Shown: piece by piece, positions 12,282 to 17,485 of the stretch
How positions within the stretch are numbered: the first letter of the stretch is position 1
Layout: each line of letters opens with the position of its first letter
Assembly (NCBI GenBank): GCA_013374385.1
Contig: QBUR01000188.1
Location: 1-17,485, forward strand
Direction of reading: 5' to 3'
Origin: Candidatus Methanocomedens sp.
GTDB taxonomy: Archaea; Halobacteriota; Methanosarcinia; Methanosarcinales; Methanocomedenaceae
DNA length: 17,485 bases
Position numbers and translations under genes: made by a program
The notes under the pieces: generated by a model
The model's database searches: none
Seen by the model: the letters and a program-made list of their open reading frames with translations, nothing else
Told to the model about the DNA's origin: nothing

Positions 12282-14315
12282 ATGCATCTTATAATTACAG
12301 AAAAACACAATACTGCAAAGCGTATATCTGAAATACTGGCCCCGAAAAAGCCAAAGCAGGTTAGGGTTAGCGGGGTTGATACATACCAGTGGGACGGTAC
12401 CACTGTGATGGGATTGAGTGGTCACATCGTTTCAGTGGATTTTCCCAAAGAGTATAATAACTGGCAGAAAGTTGACAGCAGGGAACTGATAAATGCCGAA
12501 ATAATCACATCTCCCACCCAGCGTAAAATAGTAACTGCGCTTCGCAAACTTGGTAAAGAAGCAGACCACGTCACCATTGCCACTGACTTTGACCGAGAAG
12601 GTGAACTTATCGGGGTAGAAGCCCTGCGCATTGTAGAGAAGGTCAGCAAGGACATACAGGTGGACCGGGTACATTACAGTACCATTACCAAAACAGAGAT
12701 ACTTGATGCATTTAAAAACCTCCATCCCGTAGATTTCAACCTGGCTGCAGCAGGTCAGAGCAGGCAGGTCATTGACCTGATATGGGGTGCGGCGCTCACC
12801 AGATACATCTCCACTACTTCCGGAAGGCTGGGCAATCTGTTCCTGAGCGTGGGGCGAGTCCAGACCCCTACACTGGCGCTGCTGGTAGATAAGGAACGTG
12901 AGCGACTGGCACATGTATCCCGGCCGTACTGGGAGATAATGGCAACACTGGCCAATGGCATTGAGTTTGAGGTCAAACACAAGGCTGGCCGTATATGGGA
13001 TGAGAACGACGCCAAAGGGATATTCGGTAAACTGGGCGATACTGCCGAGGTAACTAATCTCAAGGCGAAAGAGAGAATTGACCAGCCGCCAATGCCTTTC
13101 AATACCACCGAATTTATCAGGGCAGCCAGTAGTATCGGTTTTACCCCATCCAATGCCATGAGGATTGCAGAGAGCCTGTATATGAACGGTTTCATTTCAT
13201 ACCCCAGGACCGACAATACGGTCTATCCGGCAAGTATTGACCTGAGGAAACTTATCGAGAGTCTGGGTAAAGGCGTGTTCAAGCCTTATGTAGAGAGTCT
13301 GCTAAAGCAAAATGAATTAACACCTACGCGGGGTAAAAAGGAGACCACCGACCATCCCCCGGTCATGCCCGCGACATTTGTTGAGCGTTCCAAACTCAAG
13401 GACGATGAATGGAAGATATATGAAATGGTGGTGCGACGTTTCTTTGCCACTTTTGCATCTCCAGCCAAATGGAGGACCATGCAGGCACTGTTCGATATCT
13501 CTGGAGAGGAGTTCAGGGGCAGGGGCGCGAATCTGATGGAAGAAGGATGGCGCTGGTATTATCCGTATAATACACCTGAGGATATGATACTGCCGGACCT
13601 TAAAGTGGGACAGGCGCTTACCGTTGTTGATAAAAAATTGGTGGATAAAGAGACACAGCCGCCGGGAAGGTACGGACAGGGCAGGCTTATCAAGGTAATG
13701 GAAGATCTGGGACTTGGTACTAAATCCACCAGGCACGAGATTATATCCAAACTTTATAGCAGAGCGTACGTGCACGGCAACCCGCTGCAACCTACAAATA
13801 TTGCCATGGCAGTGATAGGGACTTTGAAGACGTATGCGGATACCATCACCAAACCGGAAATGACTGCCACACTTGAACAGGAGATGGACCTGATAAGCGA
13901 GGGTGCCAAGACCGAGGATGAAGTGGTTGACGAGTCCAGGATAATGTTAAGCGCGGTATTCGATGACCTTAACAAGAACAATGAAAAGATTACCGAAGAG
14001 CTGCGCACCGGTATGCGTGAAGATAAGATTATCGGCACATGCGAAAAGTGCAAAAGCGACCTGATAATCAGGCGCTCAAAGAAGGGAGGGCGGTTCATTG
14101 GGTGTACCGGTTACCCTGACTGTGACTTCTCACTGCCGCTGCCCAAAAGCGGGCAGATAGTTGTCACTGATAAGTTGTGTGAGATGCACAATATGAACCA
14201 TATCAAGATTATCACAAAAGGCAAACGGCCATGGGATCTGGGCTGTTCTTACTGTAATTTCATTGAGTGGCAAAAAACCCTTAAGGATAAGGATACTGAC
14301 GATAAAAAAAAGTAA
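12282..14315 (+). CDS. topA: DNA topoisomerase I (type IA)
   Basis: A 677-aa type IA topoisomerase relaxing negatively supercoiled DNA by single-strand passage. Start at ATG 12282 (MHLIITEKHNTAKRISEIL), supported by GGAG at 12271-12274 and by the Toprim domain beginning right there. The frame stays open upstream through the MITE, but that part is repeat sequence and not protein homology. Seen: Toprim acidic motif ATDFDREGELIG, QSRQVIDLIWG, SVGRVQTPTLAL, the active-site SYPRTDN with Tyr307, and GRLIKVMEDLGLGTKSTRHE. C-terminal zinc ribbons are C587-x2-C590 with CTGYPDCDFSLPLP, then a second CEMH...GCSYC ribbon, ending in a Lys/Asp-rich tail. The gene is followed after 1 base by the DUF2119 gene. 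Confidence 0.96.
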   Translation: MHLIITEKHNTAKRISEILAPKKPKQVRVSGVDTYQWDGTTVMGLSGHIVSVDFPKEYNNWQKVDSRELINAEIITSPTQRKIVTALRKLGKEADHVTIATDFDREGELIGVEALRIVEKVSKDIQVDRVHYSTITKTEILDAFKNLHPVDFNLAAAGQSRQVIDLIWGAALTRYISTTSGRLGNLFLSVGRVQTPTLALLVDKERERLAHVSRPYWEIMATLANGIEFEVKHKAGRIWDENDAKGIFGKLGDTAEVTNLKAKERIDQPPMPFNTTEFIRAASSIGFTPSNAMRIAESLYMNGFISYPRTDNTVYPASIDLRKLIESLGKGVFKPYVESLLKQNELTPTRGKKETTDHPPVMPATFVERSKLKDDEWKIYEMVVRRFFATFASPAKWRTMQALFDISGEEFRGRGANLMEEGWRWYYPYNTPEDMILPDLKVGQALTVVDKKLVDKETQPPGRYGQGRLIKVMEDLGLGTKSTRHEIISKLYSRAYVHGNPLQPTNIAMAVIGTLKTYADTITKPEMTATLEQEMDLISEGAKTEDEVVDESRIMLSAVFDDLNKNNEKITEELRTGMREDKIIGTCEKCKSDLIIRRSKKGGRFIGCTGYPDCDFSLPLPKSGQIVVTDKLCEMHNMNHIKIITKGKRPWDLGCSYCNFIEWQKTLKDKDTDDKKK

Positions 14316-14316
14316 T

Positions 14317-14904
14317 ATGATTCAACGCTTTGGCAGTGGAGACCCTGTACGTATGTTTGTTGCGGGACTGCATGGTGATGAGTGGGAAACTACATCCACC
14401 TTACTTGAACAACTTTCCCTGCCCGATACCGGGACCCTCCTTATTATGCCAAAGGTTTCTGATAATGAATACCTGAGCACATTGGACAGGGATTACTACA
14501 CAACATACGCGCCCCACCTTCGTGAGGCCATTGTGACGTATAAACCATCCATTTACCTGGAACTCCATTGCTATTCAAAGGAGAGTTTTTCGGCCCTGGT
14601 AGGGGATGGCAGGTTTGAACGCTATGGTGTGCCTGCATACATTGAGATTGAGGCAGGGATATTGATGGGTTCGGTATCACCCAGGGTGAGGAGGGATTAT
14701 TTCACGCCTGATAATTTGTGCGTATCATTCGAGATGCCAAGGAACCCGTCAGAGCAGTCCCTGAGTGTTATTCGCAATCTGCTTGACGTGGTAAAGGAAT
14801 GCTGGAGCCGTCAGGGGTTTGTGGCTTATATGTCACAGCATTATCCTGAACAGACTGCAGTGGCTGTAAAGAATTATTTGCAGTTCTACGGGCACTTATA
14901 TTGA
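14317..14904 (+). CDS. DUF2119 protein, aminoacylase-like zinc motif
   Basis: A 195-aa protein of the DUF2119 family known mainly from methanogens and relatives; function undetermined. It starts at ATG 14317 (MIQRFGSGDPVRMFVAGLHG), one base after the topA stop (TAATATG), so it is probably translated by coupling; the open frame extending into topA is not used in this model. H19-G-D-E22-W followed by LIMPKVSDNEY and later YLELH84-CYS resembles the His-x2-Glu ... His zinc site of M14-type carboxypeptidases, in the succinylglutamate desuccinylase/aspartoacylase branch. That suggests a small Zn-dependent deacylase or amidase, which is inference from motif spacing only. No signal peptide or membrane segment is visible. 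Confidence 0.88.
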   Translation: MIQRFGSGDPVRMFVAGLHGDEWETTSTLLEQLSLPDTGTLLIMPKVSDNEYLSTLDRDYYTTYAPHLREAIVTYKPSIYLELHCYSKESFSALVGDGRFERYGVPAYIEIEAGILMGSVSPRVRRDYFTPDNLCVSFEMPRNPSEQSLSVIRNLLDVVKECWSRQGFVAYMSQHYPEQTAVAVKNYLQFYGHLY

Positions 14905-14913
14905 AGCGACACA

Positions 14914-15050
14914 ATGCCAAAATCCAGTTATCCAAACGAATGTGTCAAATGCAGATACGACTACCTGAAGTTGGTGACAAGAAATACCTTATTTTTGAAA
15001 CAGTGATTGTTAAAGTTAAATCACTACACGGATTAAGCAAAATAATATAA
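14914..15050 (+). pseudogene. Candidate small zinc-finger-like gene with a broken frame
   Basis: Two overlapping short frames look coding in complementary parts. Frame A from ATG 14914 reads MPKSSYPNECVKCRYDYLKL with a CxxC, then turns into TRNTLFLKQ and stops at 15006. Frame B (open from ATG 14940 to TAA 15050) becomes protein-like where A fades: LPEVGDKKYLIFETVIVKVK then SLHGLSKII. Joined near 14970 they would give a protein of about 45 aa. Either a frameshift splits one small gene, or frame B alone (36 aa) is the gene. I do not recognise the family. Confidence 0.35.
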
Positions 15051-15093
15051 TGCTTTGATGTTATTATAGGCTCAATTTATGGAGTAGAATACA

Positions 15094-15579
15094 ATGAAGG
15101 GAAATGTTTGGAAATTTGGAAACGATATTGATACTGACGCTGTCATACCTGGCAGGTATCTTACCATTAACACACCCGATGAACTGGCAGAGCATGCCTT
15201 TGAGGGTGTAAGACCAGAGTTCGCGGGTGAGGTCAAGCCGGGAGATATAATCATCGGAGGAACCAATTTTGGATGCGGTTCAAGCCGGGAGCATGCACCT
15301 CTGGCACTGAAAGGTGCAAAGGTGAAATGCATTATTGCCAAGAGCTTTGCCCGTATCTTTTTCAGGAACTCTATAAATATAGGTTTGCCGCTTCTGGAAT
15401 GTGCAGAGACGGACCGTATCCAGGAAGGGGATGAACTTGATGTGGATATTGCATCAGGTGTCATTATTAACAAAACCCGGGACGAGACTTACCAGGCTAC
15501 GGGACTGCCCGATTTCCTGCGTGGTATCGTGGATGCCGGTGGACTTATCGAATATACCAGGCAGCAGGTGAGCGCATGA
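15094..15579 (+). CDS. leuD: 3-isopropylmalate/homoaconitate dehydratase small subunit
   Basis: A 161-aa small (swivel-domain) subunit of the aconitase superfamily. It works with a large Fe-S subunit, not in this window, to isomerise 3-isopropylmalate (leucine pathway) or homocitrate-type acids (coenzyme B pathway, AksE/HacB). Seen: KFGNDIDTDAVIPGRYL, NFGCGSSREHAPLAL (61-71 region), IAKSFARIFFRNSINIGLP. The specificity loop is Y22-L-T-I25, between the YLRT of methanogen homoaconitase and the YLVY type of isopropylmalate isomerase, so the substrate cannot be fixed from it. GGAG at 15081-15084 precedes the ATG. The stop overlaps the start of the dehydrogenase gene (ATGA at 15576-15579). Confidence 0.92.
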   Translation: MKGNVWKFGNDIDTDAVIPGRYLTINTPDELAEHAFEGVRPEFAGEVKPGDIIIGGTNFGCGSSREHAPLALKGAKVKCIIAKSFARIFFRNSINIGLPLLECAETDRIQEGDELDVDIASGVIINKTRDETYQATGLPDFLRGIVDAGGLIEYTRQQVSA

Positions 15580-16706
15580 GCCAGCATAAAGTACCAGTGA
15601 TAGCAGGGGACGGCATAGGTCCCGAGATTATTGCGGAAGGCCGGAAGGTCATTGATGCAGCTGGCGAAGTATATGGGTTTGATGTGGAATGGATAGATTA
15701 TCCCCATGGTGCAAACCATTACCTTGAGACCGGGGAATTGATCTCAGAGGATGCCCTCAAGGAACTGAATACGTACAAAAATATTTACCTGGGCAGTATC
15801 GGCGACCCCAGGGTGGCGCCAGGTGTGCTTGAGAAGGGCGTGCTGCTGGCGGCGCGGTTCTATTTTGACCAGTATATCAACCTGCGTCCCATCAAGCTGT
15901 TGGAGGGTGTGTGGTGTCCTATTAAGGACAAGACGCCAGCTGATATCGACTTCACAGTGGTGCGCGAGAATACCGAGGACTTCTATATTGGTATTGGCGG
16001 CAGGGCAAAGCGGGGCGAGAGTAAGGCATTGCTGAATGTGGCGCGCAGCCTGTACAATGCAAAGTTCGGGCTGGATATTGAGACCGATAGCGAGGAGATT
16101 GGCTACCAGATTGGCATGATCAGCAAGGAGGGCACCCAGCGGGTGATTAAGTATGCTTTTGAGCTGGCTGTGGGGAGCAAGAAGCATGTATCGTCAGTGG
16201 ATAAGGCAAATGTGCTCACTGATATCTACGGGTTCTGGCGCGAGGAGTTCGAGTCTGTTGCGAGCGGGTACCCGGATGTGACCACGGATTTCAATTACGT
16301 GGATGCGGTTACCATGTGGTTCGTGAAGAACCCCGAGTTCTTTGACGTTGTGGTGACGCCCAATATGTTCGGTGATATCATCACTGACCTGGGCGCCATG
16401 GTACAGGGCGGACTGGGACTGGCACCGGGTGGCAATATCAATCCCCAGGGTACGAGCATGTTCGAGCCTATTCATGGTAGTGCGCCGAAGTATACGGGTA
16501 TGAACCGGGCTAATCCTATTGCTACTATCTGGGCCGGGGCTATGATGGTGGAGCAGATGGGCGAGAAGGGGGCTGCTGATGCTATTGTGGCTGCTATTGA
16601 GCGGGATATTAAGGAGGCGAAGGTGCTGACTAAGGATATGGGCGGCAGTAGCGGTACTTCTGATGTTGGCGATGAGATTGCGAGGCTTGTGAGGGATATG
16701 GCTTGA
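15576..16706 (+). CDS. leuB: 3-isopropylmalate/homoisocitrate-type dehydrogenase
   Basis: A 376-aa NAD(P)-dependent beta-decarboxylating dehydrogenase of the IDH/IPMDH family, oxidising 3-isopropylmalate (LeuB) or the homoisocitrate series for coenzyme B (AksF). Seen: VPVIAGDGIGPEIIAEG, NLRPIKLLEGV, VVRENTEDFYIGIGGR, SVDKANVL, TPNMFGDIITDLGAM, and the cofactor region FEPIHGSAPKYTG. It is translationally coupled to the small dehydratase subunit, whose product feeds this reaction. LeuB and AksF cannot be separated by eye; the overall sequence recalls the LeuB-like/tartrate-dehydrogenase-like branch of Methanosarcinales. Codon use shifts towards G-ending codons near its 3' end, just before a G-rich spacer. 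Confidence 0.93.
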   Translation: MSQHKVPVIAGDGIGPEIIAEGRKVIDAAGEVYGFDVEWIDYPHGANHYLETGELISEDALKELNTYKNIYLGSIGDPRVAPGVLEKGVLLAARFYFDQYINLRPIKLLEGVWCPIKDKTPADIDFTVVRENTEDFYIGIGGRAKRGESKALLNVARSLYNAKFGLDIETDSEEIGYQIGMISKEGTQRVIKYAFELAVGSKKHVSSVDKANVLTDIYGFWREEFESVASGYPDVTTDFNYVDAVTMWFVKNPEFFDVVVTPNMFGDIITDLGAMVQGGLGLAPGGNINPQGTSMFEPIHGSAPKYTGMNRANPIATIWAGAMMVEQMGEKGAADAIVAAIERDIKEAKVLTKDMGGSSGTSDVGDEIARLVRDMA

Positions 16707-16927
16707 GGTAGGGGTTGTGGGGGGGATATGCAGGAGGGGGTCCTGTGTATCCTGCTGGTTGATGTGGTAAAGGGGGTTCTAGGGGGCTGTAGATTGTATG
16801 GGATATACGCGTGACTGCGAGGAGGGGGATTTATGCTCCCTGAATAGAATGGGGCCAAAACAACAAGCTCTATGTTCAAAGAGCTTACAGGATTATATCA
16901 AAGCTAAGTATTCATCAGAGGTATGGA
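16707..16927 (+). other. G-rich spacer downstream of leuB
   Basis: There is no gene here. The plus strand carries G runs of 4, 7, 5, 5, 5 and 5 bases at 16711-16714, 16719-16725, 16736-16740, 16772-16776, 16782-16786 and 16824-16828. The first three could fold a G-quadruplex with one long loop. A small palindrome CAGGA-GGGGG-TCCTG spans 16731-16745 and may act in termination of leuB. After about 16850 the composition becomes AT-rich. Confidence 0.5.
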
Positions 16928-17485
16928 ATGAAAGGTTCTGAGAATGAAAATATTGGCATCAGCGGTGTAATAGAAATTTTGAAATCCAAGAACCGTGATA
17001 TCGAGTTTGTTAGAATTCCCTTATTTGAAATATCGGCAAAAGATTTTCTTATTTTTGCTAAATCTGACTTTAAAGATAATGATGAAAAAGGGTTAATAAA
17101 CGCTCTAAGCAATGCAAAGAGAGCTATTTCTAATAGAATGGATGAGATGATAAAATTATCATTCCTACAAAAAATTAGTTCAAAAAAAAGATGGAATATT
17201 CCTACAAAAATGGATAAATTGAGTGTGATAGGGATCTTTGTACCACGTCTATTACAAAGAAAGATCACTTCAAAGCGAAATATTTTGGAGCATGAATATA
17301 TTAGACCAAAGGACTCCCAAGAAGTCGAGGATGTAATTGAGATTGCCGAATTATTTTTAGCAAGTACAGAAAAATACATTGAATTTGGACTTCTTGGCGC
17401 AATTGATTTACTTGGATACAATTATGCGATTTTCAATATAACGTCTGAACAAATAGAAATCTATACGGAAAAACATGAAGAAATT
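16928..17485 (+). CDS. Unrecognised AT-rich gene, 3' end outside the window
   Basis: An open frame of 186 codons runs off the right edge. It starts MKGSENENIGISGVIEILKS, with GAGG at 16918-16921 six bases before the ATG. An in-frame TGA near 16840 and no other start codon support this start. Visible parts: a stretch NALSNAKRAISNRMDEMIKL resembling the helical KRAI segment found in a group of uncharacterised prokaryotic proteins, then a basic region (SSKKRWNIPTK, RLLQRKITSKR), and a helical acidic part EVEDVIEIAELFLASTEKYI. No transmembrane segment or catalytic motif stands out. Base composition is far more AT-rich than topA-leuB, suggesting acquired DNA. Function is unknown. Confidence 0.75.
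   Translation, partial: MKGSENENIGISGVIEILKSKNRDIEFVRIPLFEISAKDFLIFAKSDFKDNDEKGLINALSNAKRAISNRMDEMIKLSFLQKISSKKRWNIPTKMDKLSVIGIFVPRLLQRKITSKRNILEHEYIRPKDSQEVEDVIEIAELFLASTEKYIEFGLLGAIDLLGYNYAIFNITSEQIEIYTEKHEEI

Noticed and set aside
13286..14098. Long minus-strand open frames across topA
   Set aside because: They are antisense shadows of topA with no recognisable domains or translation signals.
14263..14316. DUF2119 start inside topA at 14263
   Set aside because: The first 18 residues are a shifted reading of the topA tail; homology-like sequence begins at the ATG at 14317.
1..17485. CRISPR array, rRNA or complete transposase gene
   Set aside because: I saw no regularly spaced direct repeats, no rRNA-like sequence and no intact transposase on either strand.

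Overview
The window looks like chromosomal DNA of a strictly anaerobic euryarchaeon, most likely a methanogen or methanotrophic relative (Methanosarcinales/ANME-like). The reasons are a short NifB without a NifX tail, a ferredoxin-thioredoxin-reductase-type protein fused to rubredoxin, a minimal SufC-SufB pair, an archaeal-type ferritin, a DUF2119 protein, a HacB/LeuD-type small dehydratase subunit beside a LeuB/AksF-type dehydrogenase, and archaeal-looking promoters (TATA boxes, one apparently leaderless gene). The taxon is an inference from gene content; no rRNA or mcr gene is present.

Region 1 (1-6.3 kb) is an iron-sulfur and oxidant-defence neighbourhood. It holds a double-[4Fe-4S] QueG-like protein (-), a relic of a second peroxiredoxin gene, and an overlapping nfu-like/nifB pair (+) behind a 31-bp palindrome. 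After a debris-rich gap come a P-type ATPase tail joined to the end of a frameshifted ferritin (-), and a divergent compact operon rubredoxin - peroxiredoxin - sufC - sufB (+). A strong bidirectional hairpin terminator closes the operon.

Region 2 (6.4-8.2 kb) continues the redox theme on the minus strand: a SagB-type nitroreductase, and a glutaredoxin-like gene overlapping an FTR-rubredoxin fusion gene. Region 3 (8.2-12.0 kb, minus strand) holds a methyltransferase broken twice, a solitary AbiEi-type regulator, and an operon of nnr (NAD(P)HX repair), a 56-aa unknown protein and moaC.

Region 4 (12.0-16.7 kb, plus strand) starts with a 133-bp MITE-like element with perfect 12-bp terminal inverted repeats and an 8-bp target duplication, inserted upstream of topA. 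Then come topA, a coupled DUF2119 gene, a small candidate gene whose frame appears broken, and an overlapping leuD/hacB-leuB/aksF pair. Region 5 (16.7-17.5 kb) is a G-rich spacer and an AT-rich unrecognised gene that runs off the window.

A recurring feature is damaged or partial genes: peroxiredoxin relic, P-type ATPase tail, ferritin frameshift, methyltransferase nonsense plus frameshift, and a possible third frameshift near 14.97 kb. This could be real decay around rearrangement points, or uncorrected single-base indels in the assembly. Read mapping would separate the two.
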